Assembly (NCBI GenBank): GCA_937916185.1
Contig: CALGGD010000319.1
Location: forward strand, 1-8,609
DNA length: 8,609 nucleotides
Origin: an uncultured Oxalobacter sp.
GTDB taxonomy: Bacteria > Pseudomonadota > Gammaproteobacteria > Burkholderiales > Burkholderiaceae_D
Direction of reading: 5' to 3'
Shown here: positions 1 through 6,348 of the stretch, one piece after another
Numbering within the stretch: position 1 is the stretch's first letter
How the letters are laid out: every line of letters starts with the position of its first letter
Program-made: the position numbers and the translations under genes
The notes under the pieces: generated by a model
What the model was told of the DNA's origin: nothing
Database searches by the model: none
The model's input: the letters and a program-made list of their open reading frames with translations, nothing else

Positions 1-980
1 ACAGACAGCCGTCTGGCATTGGGGGTTGGAGAAGCATCAACGAGCGCCTGGATTTCGACCAGCAAAGGCCGCATGCCTTCCAATGTCGCCATGACACAGG
101 AGCCGGCAATCTGCTGGTCATGGCGTGTCAGGAACAGTGCGGAAGGATTGGAAACGCCCTTCAGTCCTTTATCGGTCATGGCGAAAACCCCCAGCTCATT
201 GACAGCGCCGAAGCGGTTCTTGAAAGCCCTGATCAGGCGGAAACTGGAATGGGTGTCCCCTTCAAAATACAGGACGGTGTCCACGATATGCTCAAGCACA
301 CGCGGTCCCGCCAAGGTCCCTTCTTTCGTGACATGGCCGACCATGATGATGGTTGTGCCAGAGACCTTGGCATATCGGGTGAGCTGGGCTGCGCATTCCC
401 TGACCTGGGCAACCGAACCGGGTGCTGAAGTCAACGCATCGGAATAAGCCGTCTGGAGGGAATCGATGACAGCAATCTGTGGCTTGAGGGTATCGAGGGT
501 ATCCAGGATTTTCTCAAGCTGGATTTCCGCCTGCATCTGGAGATGCTGTGCCTGAAGTCCCAGGCGTTTTGCCCGTAAGGCAACCTGTGAGCCGGATTCC
601 TCACCACTGACATAGAGCACCTTCCGGGTTGAGGAGAGATTGACCAATGCCTGGAGCAGCAATGTCGATTTGCCGATGCCAGGGTCACCGCCAATCAGGA
701 CAACACCACCGGGAACCAGCCCACCACCAAGCACCCTGTCGAATTCGCTGATGCCAGAGATAATCCGGGGAACATCCACCGCATCGATATCTGCCAGGGA
801 AAGGACGGGGGATGTCTGGGTGATTCCGGAACGTCTGGCGGAAAACCGGTTTCCTGAAGCAGTCACCGGTTCCGTCTCGACCAGTGTGTTCCATTCCCCG
901 CAGGACAGGCATTTGCCTGACCATTTGGCACTGATGCTACCACAGGCACTGCAGGTGTACTGACTTTTTGCTTTTGCCAT
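1..980 (-). CDS. radA: DNA repair protein RadA (Sms), 3' end cut by window edge
   Basis: RadA is a RecA-like ATPase that drives branch migration of recombination intermediates and helps process stalled forks in the cytoplasm. The 326 complete codons present show the family layout: an N-terminal C4 zinc finger (C10, C13, C24, C27), a Walker A motif GGDPGIGKST at about 97-106 with K104, a Walker B-like stretch IAVIDSLQT near 169-177, and the RadA-specific KNRFG motif at 254-258. The reading frame is still open at base 1, inside the start of the Lon-protease-like C-terminal domain, so about 130 residues of a usual 450-460 lie outside. The ATG at 978-980 gives the expected MAK N-terminus, and an AGG lies 8 bases upstream. 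It follows alr after 34 bases and is probably cotranscribed with it. The identification is firm, and no defect is seen in the part present. Confidence 0.97.
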   Translation of the reverse strand, partial: MAKAKSQYTCSACGSISAKWSGKCLSCGEWNTLVETEPVTASGNRFSARRSGITQTSPVLSLADIDAVDVPRIISGISEFDRVLGGGLVPGGVVLIGGDPGIGKSTLLLQALVNLSSTRKVLYVSGEESGSQVALRAKRLGLQAQHLQMQAEIQLEKILDTLDTLKPQIAVIDSLQTAYSDALTSAPGSVAQVRECAAQLTRYAKVSGTTIIMVGHVTKEGTLAGPRVLEHIVDTVLYFEGDTHSSFRLIRAFKNRFGAVNELGVFAMTDKGLKGVSNPSALFLTRHDQQIAGSCVMATLEGMRPLLVEIQALVDASPTPNARRLS

Positions 981-1014
981 GATGTTCGCCTGTCGCCTGT
1001 TCCTTGGAAGAAAA

Positions 1015-2094
1015 TCAGTCCTGTTCGATGATCTGGGGACGGCTCGACAATGCACACATCAATTCATAACCGACCGTCCCTGCTGCAGCGGCGACTTCCT
1101 CAATCGGCAGTTCCTTCCCCCAGAGATTGACCCTGCTGCCGATATGCGCATTCCTGACCGGTGTCAGGTCTACTGTCAGCATATCCATCGAGACACGTCC
1201 GACAAGCCGGGTGCGGACACCATCAACAATGACCGGTGTCCCCTCAGGGGCGACACGGGGATAGCCATCAGCATAACCGCAGGCGACCACGCCAATGGCC
1301 ATATCGGTTTCCGCCGTGAAGAGGCTGCCGTAACCGACAGAATCCCCTTTCCTGATGTGCTGGATCTGGATGATTTCACTGTCCAGGGACATCGCAGGGA
1401 TCAATCCGAATTCTTCAGCAGTCTTTCCGCCTGGCGTGCCGCCGTAGAGCATGATGCCAGGACGTACCCAGTCTGTCCGGATATGGGGATGTAAAAGGAT
1501 TCCGGCAGAATTGGACAGGTTCCTCTCGCCAGGCAGTCCTTCAGTCGCCATATCAAAACGGCGGAGCTGTTCAGTGACCGGGAGTTTCAGATGGCCGGGG
1601 TCTTCTGAATTGGCGAAATGTGTCATACAGGAAATGCGCTTGACGCTTGGAATCCGGCTGAGGCGCTCGTAGGCTGCCCGGTATCCTGAAGGCTGGTAAC
1701 CCAACCGGTTCATGCCGGTGTTCATCTTCAGATGGACATCGACCGGTTTTGAGAGCGCAGCCTTTTCCAGGATGGCCATCTGCTCATCGTTTGCAATGGC
1801 AAATGAAATGTCATGTTCAGCCAGTTCAGGCAGTTCATCTGCATTGAAGAAACCTTCCAGCAGCAGGATGGGTTTCCGCCAGCCGTTTTTCCGCAGGTCG
1901 ATGGCATGGTCAATCTCAATCAGCGCCAGCCCGTCTGCATCAGAGAATGCGCGGACTGCCCGCTCAAGACCATGACCATAGGCATCCGCCTTGACGACAG
2001 CCCAGGCTTTTGCATTGGGTACGGATGAACGGACAACGGAAAAATTATGCCGCATCGCACGGATGTCAATGGTGGCTGTCAGAGGTCTGGTCAT
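1015..2094 (-). CDS. alr: Alanine racemase
   Basis: This cytoplasmic PLP enzyme interconverts L- and D-alanine and supplies D-alanine for peptidoglycan. The product is 359 residues, the same length as E. coli Alr. The PLP-binding lysine is K35 in AVVKADAYGHG (32-42). R130 in the MNTGMNRLG stretch matches the PLP phenol-contacting arginine, and Y255 in DSVGYGS matches the second catalytic base (Tyr265 in the Geobacillus enzyme). The frame stays open upstream to about 2175, but the ATG at 2092-2094 gives the family N-terminus MTRPLTATIDIRAM and has AGGA 6 bases upstream, so the longer form was rejected. The gene is divergent from lplT and lies directly upstream of radA, an arrangement known from Burkholderiales. 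It could be the catabolic paralogue (DadX), but no dadA is adjacent. Confidence 0.96.
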   Translation of the reverse strand: MTRPLTATIDIRAMRHNFSVVRSSVPNAKAWAVVKADAYGHGLERAVRAFSDADGLALIEIDHAIDLRKNGWRKPILLLEGFFNADELPELAEHDISFAIANDEQMAILEKAALSKPVDVHLKMNTGMNRLGYQPSGYRAAYERLSRIPSVKRISCMTHFANSEDPGHLKLPVTEQLRRFDMATEGLPGERNLSNSAGILLHPHIRTDWVRPGIMLYGGTPGGKTAEEFGLIPAMSLDSEIIQIQHIRKGDSVGYGSLFTAETDMAIGVVACGYADGYPRVAPEGTPVIVDGVRTRLVGRVSMDMLTVDLTPVRNAHIGSRVNLWGKELPIEEVAAAAGTVGYELMCALSSRPQIIEQD

Positions 2095-2111
2095 GGAATT
2101 TCCTGCATGAT

Positions 2112-2143
2112 AAAAAAGGGTACAGCTGTTGAAGGTCCTTCCC
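2112..2143 (-). promoter_or_regulatory. Structured alr leader with a U6 tract (possible attenuator, weak)
   Basis: On the leftward strand the alr leader contains two adjacent short palindromes, GAAGGACCTTC (2131-2141) and ACAGCTGT (2122-2129). They are bracketed by GGG (2141-2143) and CCC (2118-2120) and followed at once by six T residues (2117-2112). This recalls an intrinsic terminator placed 17 bases before the alr start codon. However, the stems are only 3-5 base pairs and compete with one another, so the function is a guess. It could equally be operator sequence or chance. Confidence 0.2.
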
Positions 2144-2162
2144 GGCACCGCAACAGTCAGGC

Positions 2163-2191
2163 ATCTTACCGCCAATGTATCGGGTAAGCAA
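2163..2191 (-). promoter_or_regulatory. Candidate alr-radA promoter
   Basis: On the leftward strand TTGCTT (2191-2186) and TAAGAT (2168-2163) are separated by 17 bases. They match the sigma-70 -35 box at 3 of 6 and the -10 box at 4 of 6 positions. The predicted start near 2156 would give a leader of about 60 bases before alr. It is the best pair I found in the 227-base divergent region, but the -35 match is poor. Confidence 0.25.
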
Positions 2192-2212
2192 TATGACTGC
2201 TATGGGGGAGGC

Positions 2213-2228
2213 TTCCCTGATTTGGGAA
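2213..2228. repeat. Inverted repeat TTCCC-N6-GGGAA between alr and lplT
   Basis: TTCCC (2213-2217) and GGGAA (2224-2228) form a perfect 5-base inverted repeat with a 6-base centre, between the candidate alr and lplT promoters. This is typical operator size and place. It shares the string ATTTGGGA with the higBA operator at 4283-4299, but there the half-sites are one base closer together. No regulator can be named from the sequence. Confidence 0.35.
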
Positions 2229-2241
2229 ACCTGGGTCAATC

Positions 2242-2271
2242 TTGCGGAAAAGCCCATTGATAGCCGATTAT
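2242..2271 (+). promoter_or_regulatory. Candidate lplT promoter
   Basis: TTGCGG (2242-2247) and GATTAT (2266-2271) with an 18-base spacer match sigma-70 boxes at 3 of 6 and 4 of 6. A second -10-like string, TAAAAT (2276-2281), has no -35 at a suitable distance. The site lies 50-80 bases upstream of the lplT start and fits the divergent arrangement, but the match is weak. Confidence 0.22.
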
Positions 2272-2321
2272 GCAGTAAAATCATCGGTTACAGAACTGCT
2301 GGAACATATGGAGATGTATGC

Positions 2322-3572
2322 GTGAATAAAGGCTTCTATTCGGTCATGGCCGCCGAGTTTTTTTCCTCTTTGGCTGACAATGCCCTCTTGATTGTCGCGA
2401 TTGCAATCCTCGCACAGATCAAGGCTCCTGACTGGATGACGCCTCTCCTGCGGCTGTTCTTTGTGATGGCTTATGTCGGTCTTGCCGCTTTTGTCGGTGC
2501 CTTCGCCGATACCCTGCCAAAAGGCAAGGTGATGTTCATCACCAATACCGTCAAGTTTGTCGGCTGTACACTGATTTTCATCGGTGTCCACCCCTTGGCT
2601 GCCTATGCGATTGTCGGTATCGGCGCAGCCGCCTATTCCCCTGCCAAATACGGTATCCTGACCGAATTGCTTCCGGCTGAGAAACTGGTGATTGCCAATG
2701 GTTGGATTGAAGGCCTGACGGTGACTTCCATCATTATGGGCACAGTGCTGGGAGGGACCCTGATTAACAAGCATGTCTCTGCATTTCTACAGGCGCATAT
2801 CCCTTTCGCCAGCTCCCCGGCTGTTTCAGCCCTCATTGTCATCTTGGGCATCTATATCCTGGCCGCCCTGTTCAATCTGAGGATTCCAGATACGGGTGCC
2901 CGGTATGCGAAACAGCCACTTAACCCAATCAAGCTGATTAAGAACTTTTCGGTCAGCTTCACGACACTCTGGAAAGATAAGCTGGGGCAGATTTCCCTTT
3001 CTGTCACCACCCTGTTCTGGGGAGCAGGAGCGACACTACAGTTCATTGTGCTGAAATGGGCGCAGACTGCATTGAAGATGACTTTGGACAAAGCGGCTTT
3101 CCTGCAAGGGATTGTGGCGGTTGGTGTGGCAGTCGGTGCGGTTTCTGCGGCGAAATTCATCAAGCTGAAAAGTTCCCTGAAAGTGATGCCGCTGGGGATT
3201 GCGATGGGACTGGTCATTATGGTCATGACCCAGATTCATTCTGTCTGGATCGCTTATCCCCTGCTGGTTGTCATCGGCGCATTGGGCGGTTTCTTCGTGG
3301 TTCCGATGAATGCCCTGCTGCAGCACCGTGGCCATGTCCTCCTGTCAGCCGGACATTCCATTGCTGTCCAGAACTTCAATGAGAACCTGTCCATCCTGAC
3401 CATGCTCGGTGTCTATTCACTGCTGGTTTCCCTGGATCTTTCCACCAATGCGGTGATTGTGATTTTCGGCAGCCTTGTCGCTTCAGTGATGCTGCTTGTC
3501 ATGCTGTGGCACCGCCGCAACCAGCAGATCCAGGATTCCCTCCATCTGATTGGTGAAGAAAAACGTCATTGA
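2322..3572 (+). CDS. lplT: Lysophospholipid transporter LplT (MFS family)
   Basis: LplT flips lysophosphatidylethanolamine and related lysophospholipids across the inner membrane for reacylation. The 416-residue product is almost wholly hydrophobic, consistent with about 12 membrane segments. It matches E. coli LplT (397 residues) along its length: SSLADNALL near 15-23, GAAAYSPAKYGILTELLP at 101-118, and FFVVPMNALLQ and AVQNFNEN in the second half. The start is GTG at 2322-2324, preceded by GGAGA (2310-2314) with 7 bases between. The frame is open back to 2175, but that stretch has no hydrophobic or conserved content and overlaps the promoter region. In enterobacteria lplT is followed by aas, the acyltransferase that uses its product. 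No aas is visible here, so the reacylation partner must lie elsewhere. The gene faces higBA tail to tail. Confidence 0.93.
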   Translation: MNKGFYSVMAAEFFSSLADNALLIVAIAILAQIKAPDWMTPLLRLFFVMAYVGLAAFVGAFADTLPKGKVMFITNTVKFVGCTLIFIGVHPLAAYAIVGIGAAAYSPAKYGILTELLPAEKLVIANGWIEGLTVTSIIMGTVLGGTLINKHVSAFLQAHIPFASSPAVSALIVILGIYILAALFNLRIPDTGARYAKQPLNPIKLIKNFSVSFTTLWKDKLGQISLSVTTLFWGAGATLQFIVLKWAQTALKMTLDKAAFLQGIVAVGVAVGAVSAAKFIKLKSSLKVMPLGIAMGLVIMVMTQIHSVWIAYPLLVVIGALGGFFVVPMNALLQHRGHVLLSAGHSIAVQNFNENLSILTMLGVYSLLVSLDLSTNAVIVIFGSLVASVMLLVMLWHRRNQQIQDSLHLIGEEKRH

Positions 3573-3603
3573 CTGCCGCGTTGTATCGGTCTGATCAGTC
3601 TGC
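3573..3603. other. Convergent lplT/higA gap without a canonical terminator
   Basis: Only 31 bases separate the stop codons of the two convergent genes. Short inverted repeats are present: TATCGG (3584-3589) with CCGATA (3608-3613), and the palindrome CTGATCAG (3591-3598). Neither strand shows a GC-rich stem followed by a T run. Transcripts from the two sides may therefore overlap, or end by Rho. Confidence 0.4.
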
Positions 3604-3960
3604 TTAGCCGATAAGGGCTTCTGCTGGAATTCCAAGACCTTTGTTAAGCCGTCGGATCATAGGCAATGTCAAAGGACGTTTTCCGCTAAATACCTCATAA
3701 ACGCGGTTGCTTTTCCCAATATAGGGCTCCATGTCTTTGATAGTCAGTCCGGATTGTTCCATTCTGAAGCGGATGGCTTCAATCGGGGCTGGCGGCAGCA
3801 CAGCATATTTTTCTGCTTCATATTTTTCGATGAGCATAAGAAGGATTTCAAAGGTATCTGCTTCAGGAGTCCCGGGTTTGGGCTCATTGTCAAAATAAGC
3901 TTCTGCTGCTTTTAAAGCAGTTTGATAGTCTTTTTCATTTCGTATCAGCTTCAGTTCCAT
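3604..3960 (-). CDS. higA: HigA-type antitoxin with C-terminal helix-turn-helix
   Basis: HigA-type antitoxins bind and neutralise the HigB toxin and repress their own operon. The 118-residue product has an acidic, helical N-terminal half and a helix-turn-helix from about 60 to 105, ending in the family pattern IGKSNRVYEVFSGKRPLTLP (81-100). In E. coli HigA the corresponding text is a GSKSMVSRVLSGKRKLTL-like run. The ATG at 3958-3960 was chosen because AGG lies 8 bases upstream inside the end of higB. A TTG two codons earlier (3966-3964) overlaps the higB stop, but its AGG would be only 2 bases away. The gene follows higB with a 2-base gap, so translation is probably coupled. Base composition is low (42% GC over 3661-3720 by hand count), unlike udg and lplT. 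The likely DNA target is the palindrome at 4283-4299. Confidence 0.92.
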   Translation of the reverse strand: MELKLIRNEKDYQTALKAAEAYFDNEPKPGTPEADTFEILLMLIEKYEAEKYAVLPPAPIEAIRFRMEQSGLTIKDMEPYIGKSNRVYEVFSGKRPLTLPMIRRLNKGLGIPAEALIG

Positions 3961-3962
3961 TT

Positions 3963-4268
3963 TCAATGCCTCATCTCGATTGTTGCTGCATCGGTTCTGT
4001 CATATTCTCTGTGAGTACCAATAAACTTGATATAGACTGCGCCAAAATTGTATGCGATGGAAACAACCAATCTGTATTGATTGCCTTTGATATTGAAAAC
4101 AACCCGGTTGTTTTCCAAAAAACTGGCAGATGCATAACAGTCTTTGATGTCTTGTGGTGTTTTCCATGAAGCTTTTGAAGCTTCTGCATACCAAGCTTTC
4201 AAAGGTTGCTCTGCATCAGGATGCTTTTCATAGAAAGCTATCAGGTTCCTTTTGGCAATCACTCTCAT
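3963..4268 (-). CDS. higB: HigB-type toxin (RelE-like mRNA interferase)
   Basis: Toxins of the HigB_toxin (RelE-like) family cleave mRNA, usually at the ribosome, and arrest growth when the antitoxin is lost. The 101-residue product has the family length and C-terminal pattern: VVFNIKGNQYRLVVSIAY at 57-74, then VYIKFIGTHREYD at 78-90, followed by DAATI. The N-terminus MRVIAKRNL aligns without gaps to E. coli HigB (MHLITQKAL), supporting the ATG at 4266-4268. No Shine-Dalgarno sequence precedes it. Toxin precedes antitoxin, as is typical of higBA. Base composition is the lowest among the genes that are complete in the window (35-37% GC over 4021-4140 by hand count), suggesting horizontal acquisition. 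The operon starts 45 bases after udg, on the same strand. Activity is inferred from family membership; I cannot verify catalytic residues with confidence. Confidence 0.92.
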   Translation of the reverse strand: MRVIAKRNLIAFYEKHPDAEQPLKAWYAEASKASWKTPQDIKDCYASASFLENNRVVFNIKGNQYRLVVSIAYNFGAVYIKFIGTHREYDRTDAATIEMRH

Positions 4269-4277
4269 AGTGATAGA

Positions 4278-4307
4278 ATGTTAGTCCCAATTTGGGACTT
4301 ATGTCAA
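4278..4307 (-). promoter_or_regulatory. higBA promoter
   Basis: On the leftward strand a perfect -35 box TTGACA (4307-4302) is followed after 18 bases by TAACAT (4283-4278), 4 of 6 matches to the -10 consensus. The expected start is near 4271, only about 3 bases before the higB ATG. The -35 box lies 6 bases beyond the udg stop codon, so the whole promoter fits in the gap between the two genes. The spacer is filled by a perfect palindrome (4283-4299), the geometry expected of an autorepressed toxin-antitoxin promoter. Confidence 0.7.
4283..4299. promoter_or_regulatory. higBA operator palindrome (AGTCCCAA-T-TTGGGACT)
   Basis: A perfect inverted repeat with 8-base arms and a single central base begins 2 bases inside the -35 box and reaches the first base of the -10 box. 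Its place between the promoter elements and its symmetry fit binding by a HigA dimer or HigBA complex that blocks RNA polymerase. The symmetry is read directly from the sequence; assignment to HigA is inference from known autoregulation of the family. Confidence 0.75.
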
Positions 4308-4313
4308 TGGAAT

Positions 4314-5123
4314 TCATATACCGCTGTTTTCAAGCGTTTCCATCGCCATACAGAGGTCTTCCCAGGCCTGCTGTTTGCCTTGTGGTGTCCGGAGCAGATA
4401 AGACGGATGATAAGTGATGACTAATGGAATCTGCCTGTCACCGCTCTGGTAGTAATGGATTTTCCGCCGCATCGAAGACAGTGGATTCTCTCGGCTGGTG
4501 TTCAGCAAAGCCGAGGCTGCCGTTTTCCCCAAAGCGACAATGATTTTCGGACTGATCAAGGCAATCTGGCGTTCGAGGAAAGGCATGCAGATGGCACTTT
4601 CCTCTTCTGTTGGCTGCCTGTCCTTCCCGGCGTCACTTGCGCGGCATTTGACGATATTGGCGATATAGACATTGCTGCCACGTTTCAACAGCATCCCTGC
4701 CAGCATATTGTCCAGCAGTTTGCCTGAACGTCCGACAAAAGGCTCACCCTGCTGGTCTTCAAAATAACCCGGGCCTTCACCGACAAACAGCCAGTCGGCA
4801 TTCCTGTCACCGACACCCGGCACAATCCGGTTCCGTGTCTGGCAGAGGTGGCAGTTCTGGCAATGATTGATTTCATCCAGCAGCTGATCCCAGGCAGCTG
4901 TATCAGGCACGTCAACGGAAGGCGTTTTATCCGCTTGGACAAAAGAGACCGGTCTGACCGTTTCAGATGGGGCGGAATCTGGAGATGGTGCCAGGCCTGC
5001 TGATTCAGCTGATAACAAAGCTTCCGAAGCGGCGGTATCCGCCGGGACACCCCTCTGGTACCAGAGCGTGATGCCCATTTCCTTCAGGTACGCCAACCGT
5101 GTGGCATCGTCCAACGTTCTCAT
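4314..5123 (-). CDS. Uracil-DNA glycosylase, family 4 type (iron-sulfur)
   Basis: The enzyme removes uracil from DNA as the first step of base excision repair. The 269-residue product has a variable, Ser/Ala/Pro-rich N-terminal part up to about residue 75, then the glycosylase domain. Four likely 4Fe-4S ligands are C88 and C91 (CQNCHLC), C160 (NIVKC) and C179. C94 is an extra cysteine that recurs in the family. The uracil-pocket motif is GEGPGYFED at 115-123, and the second active-site motif is HPSYLLR at 239-245. The N-terminal extension is common in proteobacterial homologues, where the domain is annotated as a family 4 or phage polymerase-related UDG. The ATG (5123-5121) overlaps the rimI stop as ATGA, indicating translational coupling. 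It is not a homologue of family 1 Ung. A family 5 assignment is less likely. Confidence 0.92.
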   Translation of the reverse strand: MRTLDDATRLAYLKEMGITLWYQRGVPADTAASEALLSAESAGLAPSPDSAPSETVRPVSFVQADKTPSVDVPDTAAWDQLLDEINHCQNCHLCQTRNRIVPGVGDRNADWLFVGEGPGYFEDQQGEPFVGRSGKLLDNMLAGMLLKRGSNVYIANIVKCRASDAGKDRQPTEEESAICMPFLERQIALISPKIIVALGKTAASALLNTSRENPLSSMRRKIHYYQSGDRQIPLVITYHPSYLLRTPQGKQQAWEDLCMAMETLENSGI

Positions 5124-5620
5124 AGTTTCAGCTTCATCAAAAGGGCATCTTCCTTGGGTTGGACATAATAACCCGGACGGATGCCGACTGTCTTGAATCC
5201 GGTCTTCCTGTAAAGCCCGATGGCTGGTGTATTGGATTCTCGGACCTCAAGGAAAACCGACTCCATATCCAGCAGACGGGCGAGTTCCAATACCTTGTCC
5301 AACAGGATACGGCCATAGCCTTGACCTTGGAATTCTTTGCCGACAGCGATCTTCAGGAGTTCCATCTCATCCACAATATCCAATGCGATGAAATAGCCAA
5401 TCAACGTGCCTTCCCTGTTCCTGAGAACGATTCCCCGGTTCTCCGTCGCAATCGAACTTTCAAGATTACGGTATGTCCAGTGGTAAGGAAAGACATTCTG
5501 CTCGATGTAATAGACATCATGCAGGTCTTTCAACAGCATGGGGGCAAAAACGAGTTCATCCATGCCCTTCCCTTCTTGGGCGGAAGCTGCGGAATCTGGA
5601 ACCTGGGCAGGATTACGCAT
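5120..5620 (-). CDS. rimI: Ribosomal protein S18 alanine N-acetyltransferase
   Basis: RimI acetylates the N-terminal alanine of ribosomal protein S18 using acetyl-CoA. The GNAT fold is evident: IEQNVFPYHW near 39-48, the acetyl-CoA loop QGQGYGR (98-104), then LEVRESNTPAIGLYRKTGF (124-142). E125 and Y137 match the catalytic pair E103/Y115 of the enterobacterial enzyme, and EDALLMKL closes the domain. The start given (ATG 5620-5618) overlaps the tsaB stop by 8 bases and yields 166 residues. A second ATG at 5563-5561, with purine-rich AAGGGAAGGGC before it, gives 147 residues, almost the E. coli length of 148, and may be the real start. The first 19 residues (Ala/Ser/Gln-rich) show no conserved feature. 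It sits between tsaB and udg in a compact operon. Confidence 0.93.
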   Translation of the reverse strand: MRNPAQVPDSAASAQEGKGMDELVFAPMLLKDLHDVYYIEQNVFPYHWTYRNLESSIATENRGIVLRNREGTLIGYFIALDIVDEMELLKIAVGKEFQGQGYGRILLDKVLELARLLDMESVFLEVRESNTPAIGLYRKTGFKTVGIRPGYYVQPKEDALLMKLKL

Positions 5621-6317
5621 GCGTTTTCTCTTTCAAAGCCATACGTTCGGCTGTCTTCAACGCAACCTTGTTGCGCAGATAGAACAGCTGGACCTGCTCG
5701 ACAGGAACGGTCTTTCCTTGGCGGAACCGGGAAGTAGCGAGGGTTGCAATCGATGCGGCATCGGGGAAAATCCCTGGAAACTGCTTGGAAGCCGAGACGA
5801 TGTCTTTCAGCTCATCAGGATAAGCCTTCAGGCCATTGCCGCAGAAAACCCCTCCTCCTTCTTTTAGATGGATATCCGCTATGGGAGACAGTTGCGGTTC
5901 AATGATTGCCTGCCATGTCCCGTTTTCATAGATATACTCTGCCCAATAGATTTCATGCATGCGGGCATCCAGAAGCGGTACAACATGCAGGGAACCTGTT
6001 TTCTGACGGCAGGACTCTGCCATGGCCTCAAGGGTTGTGACCGGGATGACAGGCAGGTCAAGGCCGAACGCCATGCCTTGGACGACGCCACAGGCTGTCC
6101 TCAATCCAGTGAAAGAACCGGGGCCACAACCGAAGGCAAGCGCATCACAGTCCCGCACGGTCAGTTTTTCAGCTTCCAGCAAGGATTGCAGCATTGGCAG
6201 GACAGACAGGGAATGGGATGAGAACCCTTCGCGCGAGTCTGTCCGGACACTACCCTTATGCAGAACGGCAACCGATGCAATATCCGAAGAAGTGTCAATT
6301 GAGATGATAGTAGGCAT
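5613..6317 (-). CDS. tsaB: tRNA threonylcarbamoyladenosine biosynthesis protein TsaB
   Basis: TsaB is the ASKHA-fold scaffold that pairs with TsaD (and TsaE) to attach threonylcarbamoyl to A37 of ANN-reading tRNAs. The 234-residue product is close to E. coli TsaB (231) and shows the N-terminal SIDTSS phosphate-loop-like start, SSHSLSVLPMLQSLL at 33-47, and the diagnostic GPGSFTGLR at 65-73. The frame is open upstream to 6380, but the ATG at 6317-6315 gives the conserved MPTIISIDTS start. Upstream residues are not family-like and would overlap the end of the transporter gene. No clear Shine-Dalgarno sequence precedes this ATG, so translation may depend on ribosomes finishing the transporter gene 31 bases upstream. 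The 3' end overlaps rimI by 8 bases. The adjacent tsaB-rimI pair is a common bacterial arrangement. Confidence 0.95.
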   Translation of the reverse strand: MPTIISIDTSSDIASVAVLHKGSVRTDSREGFSSHSLSVLPMLQSLLEAEKLTVRDCDALAFGCGPGSFTGLRTACGVVQGMAFGLDLPVIPVTTLEAMAESCRQKTGSLHVVPLLDARMHEIYWAEYIYENGTWQAIIEPQLSPIADIHLKEGGGVFCGNGLKAYPDELKDIVSASKQFPGIFPDAASIATLATSRFRQGKTVPVEQVQLFYLRNKVALKTAERMALKEKTHA

Positions 6318-6348
6318 GGCGATATTGTAGGTGCCAGCATCCAGATTA

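Noticed and set aside
19..447. Long plus-strand open frame opposite radA
   Set aside because: It is antisense to a clearly conserved radA coding frame, and its translation shows no recognisable family or hydrophobic pattern.
979..1494. 171-codon plus-strand open frame opposite alr
   Set aside because: Antisense shadow of alr; the alr frame holds all catalytic motifs and this one has none.
2095..2175. 27-residue N-terminal extension of alr
   Set aside because: The residues are not family-like, while the ATG at 2094 has a good ribosome binding site and gives the standard length.
2175..2321. N-terminal extension of lplT from an ATG at 2175
   Set aside because: The stretch has no homology or membrane character, overlaps the promoter region, and the GTG at 2322 has a strong ribosome binding site.
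2318..2329. Four-codon mini-ORF (ATG CGT GAA TAA) overlapping the lplT start
   Set aside because: Its ATG is only 3 bases from the GGAGA sequence, too close for efficient initiation, and there is no sign that it regulates lplT.
5159..5737. 192-codon plus-strand open frame opposite rimI and tsaB
   Set aside because: It spans two well-supported genes on the other strand and carries no recognisable motif.
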